Positions 1-6,789 of a DNA stretch of 16,044 nt are shown here, piece after piece. The DNA lies in NCBI GenBank assembly GCA_963923455.1, contig CAWULT010000109.1:1-16044 (forward strand), read 5' to 3'. Position 1 is the stretch's first letter. Every line of letters begins with the position of its first letter. The stretch comes from CAWULT01 sp963923455. Lineage in GTDB: Bacteria; Acidobacteriota; Vicinamibacteria; Vicinamibacterales; UBA2999. The notes below the pieces were generated by a model. It was not told the DNA's origin and made no database searches. It worked only from the letters and a program-made list of their open reading frames with translations. The position numbers and the translations under genes are program-made.

Positions 1-2
1 CC

Positions 3-314
3 CCGCCGCCGACGACGTGCACGGGCACGGTCTACACGGGTTCTCTGGCGGGCACGGGTGCTGGCAACCTGGTGGGACCGTATGCGAGCCCGGCCGGCAC
101 CCATCTCGGCGTGCTCGACGGCCCGGACGGGGTGAACTTCAACCTCGACCTGCACCGCTGGGACGGCGCACGCTGGGTGATGGTGGCCAGGGGCGTGACG
201 ACGGGCCCCGACGAGACGGTGAGCTACACGGGCACGGCGGCCAGCTACCGCTGGATGATCTACTCGATGAGCGGCGCCGGCAGCTATTCGTTCTGCCTGA
301 CGCAGCCGCAGTAG
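3..314 (+). CDS. C-terminal fragment of a secreted protein, beta-sandwich (PPC-like) domain
   Basis: This is the 3' end of a gene that begins before the window; the frame is open from base 3 to TAG at 312-314. The roughly 100 visible residues start with a Pro/Thr-rich linker (PPPTTC) and continue into one compact domain with the motifs GTHLGVLDGPDG, FNLDLHRWDG and GPDETVSYTGTA, then YRWMIYSMSGAGSYSF. This pattern resembles the bacterial pre-peptidase C-terminal-type domain found at the end of secreted serine proteases, notably streptomycete ones, and it usually follows a Pro/Thr linker. The catalytic part is outside the window, so the enzyme class cannot be stated; a protease is the likeliest guess. 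A strong GC-rich hairpin follows the stop. Confidence 0.7.
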   Translation, partial: PPPTTCTGTVYTGSLAGTGAGNLVGPYASPAGTHLGVLDGPDGVNFNLDLHRWDGARWVMVARGVTTGPDETVSYTGTAASYRWMIYSMSGAGSYSFCLTQPQ

Positions 315-328
315 GCGTACAACGCGAC

Positions 329-355
329 GGGCCGGCGGGAGATCCCCGCCGGCCC
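329..355. terminator. GC-rich hairpin between convergent genes
   Basis: A perfect 11-bp stem, GGGCCGGCGGG (329-339) with CCCGCCGGCCC (345-355), encloses a 5-base loop. It sits 15 bases after the stop of the upstream secreted protein and 32 bases before the end of the convergent metallo-hydrolase gene. It is placed to terminate both transcripts. The T tract is poor (GTTCGTCTTCG on the plus side), so the intrinsic mode is plausible but not certain. Confidence 0.6.
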
Positions 356-387
356 GTTCGTCTTCGTACGTGGCGCCGGCTGCGTGC

Positions 388-1323
388 CTAGCGCTTCAAC
401 TCCTCGAACAGCGTCACGAACACGCCGCCCGGGCCGCCGCGGCCGCCCCCCAGGTTGTACTCCGCGAACTTCGACGGCAGCGTGCTCCGGAACGCCGTCA
501 TCGCCTGCTCCGGCGTCTGGCCGGCCTTGATCGAAGCGCGGGCCTGCGCCAGCAGCAGCCGCGTGAACTCGGCCTCATCGGCCAGATCCTGCGGCTTCAT
601 CACCGCCGGACTGTGTCCGCCGATCACGAAGTCGACGTTCCTGATCGCCGATGCCGCCTTCGCCAGCGTGTCGGGATAGGCGATGCCGCTGCCGCCGTTG
701 GCGAGGTCGATGTTGGGCTGTCCCCGGTTGGCGAACGCGTCGCCGGCGTGCAGCACGCGTGCTCGGCGGAACACGACGAACGCGTCGCCGTCGGTGTGAG
801 CGCGGCCGAAGTAGTACAGGTCGATCGCGTCGTCGCCCCGCAGCAGCGTCATCCGGTCCTTGAACACGCGATCCGGCATGCCGTGCCGGTTCTCGGCCTG
901 CTGGAAGACCTCCATCTTCTGCATGTTCGCCCGGGTGTTCTCGTGCGTGACGATCTCGACCGTCGCGGGGAAGAACTGGTTGCTGCCGTTGTGATCGCCG
1001 TGGGTGTGGGTGTTGATGATGTGCGTGATCGGCTTGTCGCTCACCGTCCGCACCTGGTCGAGAATGGCCTGCCCGTTGTTGGCGAGCTTCGTGTCGACGA
1101 GCACGACGCCGCCGGCGGTCACGAAGGCCGCCGTGTTGCCGCCGGCTCCGGGGATCATGTAGACGTTGCCGGCGACCTTCTGCGCGGCTCCCACGCCGCC
1201 GCCGGGTGCCCCGCCGCGGCCCTGACCTGGCTGACCGCCCGGCGCCTGCGGGGATCCGGCGCTGAGCAGCGCCGTCATCGTCCCCGCGAGCACCAGGGTT
1301 CCGAGCACGAGTGTGCGTGTCAT
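388..1323 (-). CDS. Exported metallo-beta-lactamase-fold hydrolase
   Basis: The 311-residue protein starts with a signal peptide (MTRTLVLGTLVLAGTMTALL), followed by a Gly/Pro-rich linker at about 22-46. The MBL fold then shows all metal-binding motifs: HTHGDH (His106, His108, Asp110, His111), His176 in GRAHTDGD, Asp195 in LHAGD and His237 in GGHS. This matches the dizinc hydrolase set of periplasmic subclass-B-like proteins. The substrate is unknown; beta-lactam, lactone or thioester hydrolysis are all possible, and the sequence does not decide. The ATG at 1323 is chosen because a GGGAGGGAG ribosome site lies just before it; the open frame upstream of it looks like noise. A GGGRGGPGG stretch lies near the C-terminus. 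The aminotransferase gene ends 43 bases upstream on the same strand, so the two may be co-transcribed. Confidence 0.88.
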   Translation of the reverse strand: MTRTLVLGTLVLAGTMTALLSAGSPQAPGGQPGQGRGGAPGGGVGAAQKVAGNVYMIPGAGGNTAAFVTAGGVVLVDTKLANNGQAILDQVRTVSDKPITHIINTHTHGDHNGSNQFFPATVEIVTHENTRANMQKMEVFQQAENRHGMPDRVFKDRMTLLRGDDAIDLYYFGRAHTDGDAFVVFRRARVLHAGDAFANRGQPNIDLANGGSGIAYPDTLAKAASAIRNVDFVIGGHSPAVMKPQDLADEAEFTRLLLAQARASIKAGQTPEQAMTAFRSTLPSKFAEYNLGGGRGGPGGVFVTLFEELKR

Positions 1324-1366
1324 ACCGCTCCCTCCCTGAATGGCAGGAGACGATAGAACGCCGGGG

Positions 1367-2566
1367 CTACGACACCTGCGCGATGGCGCCGACCACCCAG
1401 TCGATGTTCTTGCTGTTGAGGGCCGCCACGCAGATGCGTCCGGAATCGACGCCGTAGACGCCGAATTCGGCGCGCAGCCGCTGCATCTGCTCCTTGCCGA
1501 GCCCCGAGTAGCTGAACATCCCCTTCTGCCGGGTGATGAAGCTGACGTCCTGCCTGACGCCGGCGGCCACGAGCTTGTCCTGCAGCGCCTGGCGCATCTG
1601 CCTGATGCGCACGCGCATCCCGGCCAGCTCCTCCTCCCACATCGCACGCAGGGCCGGCGTGGTCAGCACGGTGGCCACGATCTGCGCGCCGTGGGTCGGC
1701 GGGTTCGAGTAGTTGGTGCGGATCACGCGCTTCAACTGGCTCAGCACCCGGCCTGCCTCGTCCTTCGACTGGCAGACGACGCTCAGCGCGCCGACGCGCT
1801 CGCCGTAGAGCGAGAAGCTCTTCGAGAAGCTGGTGGCGACGAACGCGTCGAGGCCGGCGGCCACGAACTGCGCCACCACGGCCCCGTCCTCGGCGATGCC
1901 CTCCCCGAAGCCCTGGTAGGCCATGTCGAGGAACGGCACGAGCCCGCGCGCCTTCACCACGGCCACCACCCGGGCCCACTGTTCGGGCGTGATGTCGTAC
2001 CCGGTCGGGTTGTGGCAGCACGCGTGCAGGACGACGATGGTACCGGCCGCCGCGGCGTTCAGCGCGGCGAGCATCCCGTCGAAGTCGATGCCCTTCTTCG
2101 CGGCGTCGTAGTAGGGGTACGACGCCACGGGAAAGCCGGCGCCCTCGAAGAGGGCGCGGTGGTTCTCCCAGCTCGGGTCGCTGATGAGCACGGTCGCGCC
2201 CGGGTCGATCCGCTTCAGGAAGTCGGCCCCCAGCTTGAGCCCGCCCGTTCCCCCGAGCGCCTGCACGGTGGCCACTCGGCCGCTCCTGACGACCTCGCTG
2301 TCGGCGCCGAACACGAGCCCCTGGACGGCCTTGTCGTAGGCCGCGATGCCGTCGATCGGCAGGTAGCCGCGGGCCTTGGGCGCGGCCATCATCAGCTTCT
2401 CCGCCTCCTGCACGCACTTGAGGAGCGGCAGCTTCCCGTCGTCGTCGTAGTAGACGCCGACGCCGAGGTTGACCTTGTGGGGGTTGGTGTCCCCGGCGAA
2501 CTGTTCGTTCAGCCCGAGAATCGGGTCACGCGGGGCCTGTTCAACGGCAGCGAAGAGCGAAGACAT
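1367..2566 (-). CDS. Aspartate/aromatic amino acid aminotransferase (class I, PLP)
   Basis: The 399-residue length is normal for the AspC/TyrB group of fold-type I aminotransferases, which move the amino group of aspartate or aromatic amino acids to 2-oxoglutarate in the cytoplasm. The N-terminus (DPILGLNEQF, then KVNLGVGVYYDDDGK) is diagnostic. Visible active-site residues are Trp133 (PSWENH), Asn186 (HNPTGYD), Asp214 and Tyr217 (DMAYQGF), the Schiff-base lysine 249 in SFSKSFSLYGERVG, Arg257 that binds PLP phosphate, and Arg377 in SGRICVA that binds the alpha-carboxylate. There is no signal peptide. The substrate (aspartate versus tyrosine/phenylalanine) cannot be fixed from motifs, so no symbol is given. 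No Shine-Dalgarno sequence precedes the start; a TAGAAT box lies 7 bases before the ATG. Confidence 0.93.
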   Translation of the reverse strand: MSSLFAAVEQAPRDPILGLNEQFAGDTNPHKVNLGVGVYYDDDGKLPLLKCVQEAEKLMMAAPKARGYLPIDGIAAYDKAVQGLVFGADSEVVRSGRVATVQALGGTGGLKLGADFLKRIDPGATVLISDPSWENHRALFEGAGFPVASYPYYDAAKKGIDFDGMLAALNAAAAGTIVVLHACCHNPTGYDITPEQWARVVAVVKARGLVPFLDMAYQGFGEGIAEDGAVVAQFVAAGLDAFVATSFSKSFSLYGERVGALSVVCQSKDEAGRVLSQLKRVIRTNYSNPPTHGAQIVATVLTTPALRAMWEEELAGMRVRIRQMRQALQDKLVAAGVRQDVSFITRQKGMFSYSGLGKEQMQRLRAEFGVYGVDSGRICVAALNSKNIDWVVGAIAQVS

Positions 2567-2573
2567 ATGGACG

Positions 2574-2579
2574 ATTCTA
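2574..2579 (-). promoter_or_regulatory. Candidate -10 box for a leaderless aminotransferase mRNA
   Basis: On the minus strand TAGAAT is followed by exactly 7 bases (CGTCCAT) and then the ATG of the aminotransferase. This spacing would put the transcription start on the A of ATG. A weak -35 with a GAC core (GAGACT) lies 18 bases upstream. No ribosome site is seen. The same geometry occurs before three other genes here. Confidence 0.45.
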
Positions 2580-2682
2580 TCCGCCTCAGGGCCCGGGAGT
2601 CTCGCGCGGGCCGCGCCACACGGCGGCGGGCCGGCGTCGATTTCGATGGGAGTCCGGCGCCAACTGGTGAAGACTAGAGTCA

Positions 2683-4029
2683 GTGCCTTTCACACAGCTT
2701 CGTCTCCACCCGGCTCTGCTCCAGGGAATCCGCGACCTGGGCTTCACCCGACCGACGCCAATCCAGTCCGAGGCGATACCCGCCGCGCTGGACGGGCGAG
2801 ACCTGCTCGCCTGCGCGCAGACCGGCAGCGGCAAGACCGTCGCGTTCCTGCTGCCAATCCTCCATCGCCTGATGGACAAGCCGCGGCGGACGACGCGTGC
2901 CCTCGTCCTGACGCCCACGCGTGAACTGGCCGCGCAGATCCTCGAGGACCTCGACGCGCTCTCCGTTCACACCTCCCTGTCCGGCGCGGCCGTCTTCGGC
3001 GGCGTCGGCATGGGACCGCAGGAACACGCGTTCCGCACCGGCGCCGACGTCATCGTCGCGACACCCGGCCGCCTGCTCGACCACATGTCGAGACCGTACG
3101 CGAACCTCGCCGGGCTCGAGGTGCTCGTGCTCGACGAGGCGGATCGGATGCTCGACATGGGCTTCCTGCCGGACATCAGGCGCATCCTCAGGCAGCTTCC
3201 GCAGAAGCGGCAGACGTTGTTCTTCTCGGCCACGATGCCGCCCGACATCGCCCGGCTGGCGTCGGAGATGCTGAGGAACCCGGTGGCGATCTCGCTGCAG
3301 CGGCAGGCGGCGCCGGCCGTCGGGATCACGCAGGCGGCGTATCCCGTGCCGCAGCACCTGAAGGCGCCACTGCTCGTCGAACTGCTGAAGCGGGGCATCC
3401 TGTCGCAGGCCCTGGTGTTCACGCGAACCAAGCACCGCGCGAACCGGCTGGCCGAACACCTGCTGAAGAGCGGGATCGCGGCCGAGCGGATCCACGGGAA
3501 CCGCTCGCAGGGCCAGCGCACGCAGGCCCTGGCCGGATTCAAGAGCGGCAAGTACCCCGTGCTCGTCGCGACCGACATCGCGGCCCGCGGCATCGACGTG
3601 GAGGCGCTGAGCCACGTGATCAACTTCGACGTGCCCGCCGCGCCCGAGGACTACATCCATCGCGTGGGCCGCACGGGCCGGGCGGAACTGACCGGCGACG
3701 CGTTCACGTTCGTCGCGCCCGACGAGGAGGCCGACCTGCGCGCGATCGAACAGGCGGTGCACAGGCGCCTGCCGCGCGTCACGCTGCCGGATTTCGACTA
3801 CTCGGCGGCGGCAGCGCAGCTCGAGGTGCCATTGGCCCAGCGGATCGCGGAGATTCGCCAGCGGAAGGCGCAGGAGCGCGAACGCGCGAAAGCCAACGCC
3901 GCTCGCCGCGCGGGCGGCCAGGCGGGCCGTCCCGAGGCCCCTCGGGCGTCCGCGCCCCACCCGCCCAAGGGGCACGGCCCGTCGTCCGGGCGATTCCGTC
4001 CCCGGCGGCCCCGGTCACGGCCGTCGTAA
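2683..4029 (+). CDS. DEAD-box ATP-dependent RNA helicase, RhlE type
   Basis: The 448-residue protein holds the full DEAD-box motif series in order: Q motif with PTPIQ (Gln28), Walker A AQTGSGKT (45-52), PTRELA (78-83), TPGR (127-130), DEAD (151-154), SAT (182-184), ARGIDV (301-306) and HRVGRTGR (326-333). The core ends near residue 370 and is followed by a basic tail rich in Arg, Pro and Gly, typical of RhlE-like proteins acting in ribosome assembly or RNA turnover, often in the cold. The GTG at 2683 is preferred: an in-frame stop lies at 2668-2670, and the protein then begins right at the expected F..L.L.P.LL of the Q-motif region. The upstream aminotransferase is divergent. Assignment to RhlE rather than another DEAD-box subgroup rests on overall similarity. 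Confidence 0.93.
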   Translation: MPFTQLRLHPALLQGIRDLGFTRPTPIQSEAIPAALDGRDLLACAQTGSGKTVAFLLPILHRLMDKPRRTTRALVLTPTRELAAQILEDLDALSVHTSLSGAAVFGGVGMGPQEHAFRTGADVIVATPGRLLDHMSRPYANLAGLEVLVLDEADRMLDMGFLPDIRRILRQLPQKRQTLFFSATMPPDIARLASEMLRNPVAISLQRQAAPAVGITQAAYPVPQHLKAPLLVELLKRGILSQALVFTRTKHRANRLAEHLLKSGIAAERIHGNRSQGQRTQALAGFKSGKYPVLVATDIAARGIDVEALSHVINFDVPAAPEDYIHRVGRTGRAELTGDAFTFVAPDEEADLRAIEQAVHRRLPRVTLPDFDYSAAAAQLEVPLAQRIAEIRQRKAQERERAKANAARRAGGQAGRPEAPRASAPHPPKGHGPSSGRFRPRRPRSRPS

Positions 4030-4062
4030 GGGCCGGCGCGGCCGGCACCACGGCGGAGTTTA

Positions 4063-4103
4063 CGCAGACGTAACACGCGTGATCCGCGTTCGTAACGTCT
4101 GCG
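4063..4103 (+). promoter_or_regulatory. Nested inverted repeat upstream of the porin gene
   Basis: CGCAGACGT (4063-4071) and ACGTCTGCG (4095-4103) form a perfect 9-bp inverted repeat. Inside it lies a second one, ACGCG (4075-4079) with CGCGT (4085-4089). The hexamer CGTAAC also recurs directly at 4069 and 4091, 22 bases apart, which is about two helical turns. This could be an operator, an mRNA structure or the helicase terminator; there is no T tract. It does not match a known Pho box by eye. Confidence 0.4.
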
Positions 4104-4118
4104 AGACACCTGCGAAAT

Positions 4119-4139
4119 CTCCGTTTCGTACAAACGGAG
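4119..4139 (+). promoter_or_regulatory. Hairpin abutting the porin start codon
   Basis: CTCCGTTT (4119-4126) pairs perfectly with AAACGGAG (4132-4139) around the 5-base loop CGTAC. The 3' arm carries the only ribosome-site-like sequence (GGAG), and it ends one base before the ATG at 4141. If formed in mRNA, the 8-bp stem would hide the initiation region. Whether it is used for control is inference. Confidence 0.4.
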
Positions 4140-4140
4140 C

Positions 4141-5272
4141 ATGTCACGTCACCGTCTCATTGCCGCTCTCGGGCTGGTGCTGGCGTCCGCGGCAACGGCC
4201 GCCGCGCAGTCGGCGTCATTGGCCGAGAAGGAGCCCACGACGTACGACCGGATCTGGGAGTTCCGGAACCTGTTCCGGGACGACGCCAACGCGGTCGTCC
4301 AGCGCGTCGTGCTGACCGGCCGGTACCAGCAGGACTTCGCCAGCCTTCACGAAGGCGATCGGGACGCGGAGGTCTGGAACGTGCGCCGGATGCGCATCGG
4401 ACCGAAGGTCACGCTGTTCCACCACTTCACGCTCCACATGGAGGCCGACGTCAACCCGCAGCAACACCCCGTCTATCAGCGGGTGACCGACTTCTACCTG
4501 CAGTGGAGCCGGTCGCCACGCCTGGCGGCGACCGTCGGCAAGCAGGGCGTGCCGTTCACGCTCGACGGCTCGACGTCCTCCAAGGAACTCATCACGATCG
4601 ATCGGAGCGACCTGAGCAACAACCTGTGGTTCCCGCAGGAGTACATGCCGGGCGTCAGCGTGGCCGGCAAGGCCTCGTCATGGACGTATCGCGCGGGCGC
4701 GTTCTCGGCGGGTGAAGCCGACCGGGGGTTCGGGCACTTCGACGGAAGCTGGTTCGAGTTCGGGAGCGTGGGGTACGACTTCAGCCGCAGGCTCCACGCA
4801 CGGGAGGCACTGCTCGCCGTGAACTACGTGCTCCAGCCGCCAAGCGTGCACAACAGCTTCAGCCGGCAGCTGCACCAGGTCGGTTCGGTGAACATGCGGT
4901 TCGCGGCCGGGCGGTGGGGGGCACGCGGGGACCTGTCCGCGGCCACCGGCAACCCCGGCCAGAGCGGCATGTGGGGTGTCGTGGCGATGCCGTTCTACGA
5001 CGTCACGCCCAGGTTCCAGATCGTCGGCCGCTACACGTTCATGGGCAGCGCCCACCCGAACGGGCTTCGGCTGGCCACCTACGAGAACCGCTTCACGACC
5101 GGGCGCGGCAATCGATACGACGAGGGGTACCTCGGCGCGAACTACTACATTCTACGGGCACAACCTGAAGCTGCAGACCGGGCTGCAGTTCGCGCGGATG
5201 CGCGACGTGGCTGGCGACGGAGGGGCGTACGCGGGCGTCTCCTGGGTGTCGGGCCTGCGCATCGGCTGGTAA
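4141..5272 (+). CDS. OprP-like outer-membrane porin, frameshifted by one extra base at 5149
   Basis: A signal peptide (MSRHRLIAALGLVLAS, cleavage after about residue 22) precedes a beta-rich chain typical of the phosphate-selective porin O/P family: RRMRIGPKVTLFHHF, a plug-like KQGVPFT segment, and alternating aromatic strands. The family normally ends with strands such as NYYxYGHxLKLQTG and a terminal aromatic residue. Frame 1 reads NYY up to 5148 and then turns to unrelated Arg-rich sequence until 5532. From 5150 the frame two bases on reads FYGHNLKLQTG, then AYAGVSWVSGLRIGW and TAA at 5270-5272. Removing A5149 gives a 376-residue porin with a C-terminal Trp as expected for outer-membrane insertion. 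Either the assembly has an indel or the gene is broken. Anions such as phosphate or pyrophosphate are likely solutes. Confidence 0.8.
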
Positions 5273-5312
5273 CGCGCGTCGTCTCCGGACTCGACTCGTC
5301 GCCGCCTGGGGC

Positions 5313-6536
5313 TCAGTCGTCGCCGTCCGCGGCCGCGACCTCGACGCCCAGCGACGCCAGGACGCCATGGGCGACCGCCGGCTTCGAGAACACCAGCCGG
5401 TTCGGCACGACCGTGCGCGGAAACAGCACGCGCCGGAACAACCGCAGGAGCCGCCGAACGAGAGCGCTTCTGTGGTGCAGCACGAGATACTGCGGAACCC
5501 CGAAGGCGCCCAGCTCCGCCTTGACCTCGTAGGCGGTCTGGCCGAGGTGTACGGCCCGGCATCCCAGCCGCTCCGCTTCCGCCACCAGGCGATAGAAGGT
5601 GTTGAAGTACAGCGCCAGCGTCTCCTTGTAGCGGTAGTCGAACCCGCTGTACAGCGGATGCAGCACGTGGTCGTCGTGCAGGACCAGTTCGCACGCAACC
5701 AGCGCCTCCCTGCCCTCCACGGTCGCAAACCCCAGCAACATGAAGCACCGGCCCGGCAGCGCCGTCACCGTCTCGACGAAGAAGGCCCGGTTGAGCACCT
5801 CGAACTGCGCGGTCGCGTGCCGCAGCACCTCGCGGTAGAGCCGGTGGACCTCGTCGGCGCGCGCTCCGCTGACGTCCGTGACCACACTCCAGCGCAGTGC
5901 GCCCGCGGCGGCCAGATCCATGCGGTGGTTCATCTTCACGCGGTACTTCGACCGGATGGCGGTCGAGTAGCCACCCTTCCGGCTCCTCGGCAGGGGCAGG
6001 TACGTCGTGGGCAGACTGTCGACGAACAGGAAGCGGTCACCGAGGGCACGCTCGAACCGATCGCGGGACGACGCGTCGAGTTCCTTGATCATGGTCAGGC
6101 CGATCCCGAGCGCAGACGCCTTCCGGGTGGCCTCCTGGCCGACCTGCCGCAGCACGTCGTCGCGCTGCCCGGCGTCGAGGGATGGGTTCAGCCCGACCAG
6201 ATGGCCGCACGTGGAGACCGGTGTCCCCACGACGAACAGCCGGACGCGGAGGAAGCCGGGCACGGCCTTCCGCACCCAGGCCACCAGCCGCTGCACCGCC
6301 GGTCCGGCGATCGCTACCAGCGACACCGTGAACGCGAAGCACGGGACCAGACAGGCCGGCTCGCCGTCAATGGTGCCCGCGAGGTTGTGGTGCGTGACGT
6401 TCTCGAGCCTCGCCGCCTCGACGGCCCGGTGCAGATCGAGGGCGTCCACGACGCCGCTCCCGGGAAAACAGCCGCCCCACAGGTGGGCGACGTCGTCGAT
6501 GCGGTCGTGCCAGCGGAAGGAGACGCGCGCGGACAT
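5313..6536 (-). CDS. FemAB/GNAT-like acyltransferase (peptidoglycan-type)
   Basis: The 407-residue protein looks like two tandem GNAT folds: an N-terminal one at about 1-175 and a C-terminal one at about 195-360. The arrangement and the motifs (RSKYRVKMNHRMDL, then LYSGFDYRYKETLALYFNTF, then AYEVKAELGAFGVPQ) resemble the FemAB-like and Mig-14/PF13480-type groups. Proteins of the wider Fem group add amino acids from aminoacyl-tRNA to peptidoglycan precursors, while other FemAB-like members have unknown acyl donors. There is no signal peptide. The C-terminus has a basic, hydrophobic stretch (VRRLLRLFRRVLF), possibly membrane-touching. ATG at 6536 is chosen because the longer open frame runs through a tRNA-like gene; a GAGG lies 9 bases before it. 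The tRNA-like gene ends 36 bases upstream on the same strand. The substrate is unknown. Confidence 0.75.
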   Translation of the reverse strand: MSARVSFRWHDRIDDVAHLWGGCFPGSGVVDALDLHRAVEAARLENVTHHNLAGTIDGEPACLVPCFAFTVSLVAIAGPAVQRLVAWVRKAVPGFLRVRLFVVGTPVSTCGHLVGLNPSLDAGQRDDVLRQVGQEATRKASALGIGLTMIKELDASSRDRFERALGDRFLFVDSLPTTYLPLPRSRKGGYSTAIRSKYRVKMNHRMDLAAAGALRWSVVTDVSGARADEVHRLYREVLRHATAQFEVLNRAFFVETVTALPGRCFMLLGFATVEGREALVACELVLHDDHVLHPLYSGFDYRYKETLALYFNTFYRLVAEAERLGCRAVHLGQTAYEVKAELGAFGVPQYLVLHHRSALVRRLLRLFRRVLFPRTVVPNRLVFSKPAVAHGVLASLGVEVAAADGDD

Positions 6537-6572
6537 CCGGCAGCGCCTCAGGCCGCGCCGGCGCGAAAGGGA

Positions 6573-6666
6573 TGGCGGAGAGGGAAGGGATTCGAACCCA
6601 CGACCGACGAACGCCGGTGAAGGCGCCCGAAGGCGCCAACGCAATCGACCACTCTGCCACCTCTCC
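6573..6666 (-). tRNA. tRNA-Ser-like RNA lacking a readable anticodon
   Basis: Read on the minus strand from 6666, the acceptor GGAGAGG pairs perfectly with CCTCTCC (6583-6577), followed by G and an encoded CCA (6576-6573). U8, A14, the D-loop GG and a GCA/TGC D stem are present, as is the T loop TTCGAAT (6596-6590). A long variable arm, ACCGGC/GTCGGT (6618-6613 with 6608-6603), marks a class II, serine-type tRNA. In place of the anticodon arm there is GGCGCC-TTCG-GGCGCC (6637-6622): a perfect 6-bp stem with a tetraloop, or 5 bp with a 6-base loop. No 7-base anticodon loop exists. The T stem is weak (three G-C pairs, a T-T mismatch, a G-T pair) with one extra base before the acceptor. It could be a pseudogene, an assembly error, or a tRNA not used in translation. 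Confidence 0.7.
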
Positions 6667-6681
6667 CCAGCTGCCGCGGCG

Positions 6682-6698
6682 CGCGATCGCCGATCGCG
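6682..6698. promoter_or_regulatory. 17-bp dyad between the divergent tRNA-like and epoxide hydrolase genes
   Basis: CGCGATCG and CGATCGCG flank a single base (6690), giving a perfect dyad that starts 16 bases upstream of the 5' end of the tRNA-like gene. A TTGAAA -35-like hexamer for the minus strand lies at 6743-6738, with no convincing -10. The dyad may be an operator or just GC-rich palindromy. The rest of 6667-6789 shows no gene and no ribosome site before the epoxide hydrolase. Confidence 0.3.
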
Positions 6699-6789
6699 AG
6701 GCGCCCCTATCCAGACAAGCGGAAACCACCGGGGAGTTTTCAACGGTGCTATCCTCACGCCCACACCGGCCCGCACGGGCCCCTGCGCC

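Noticed and set aside
4031..4046. GCCGGC-GCG-GCCGGC hairpin after the helicase as terminator
   Set aside because: Short 3-base loop and no T tract; it is equally explained by GC-rich composition, so it was not called.
5143..5160. Programmed ribosomal frameshift in the porin
   Set aside because: There is no slippery heptamer or stop in the frame nearby, and porins are not known to use recoding; an indel is simpler.
6622..6637. Reading TCG as an Arg-type anticodon from a 5-bp stem and 6-base loop
   Set aside because: The loop is one base short and the rest of the molecule is serine class II, with a long variable arm; no consistent tRNA-Arg results.
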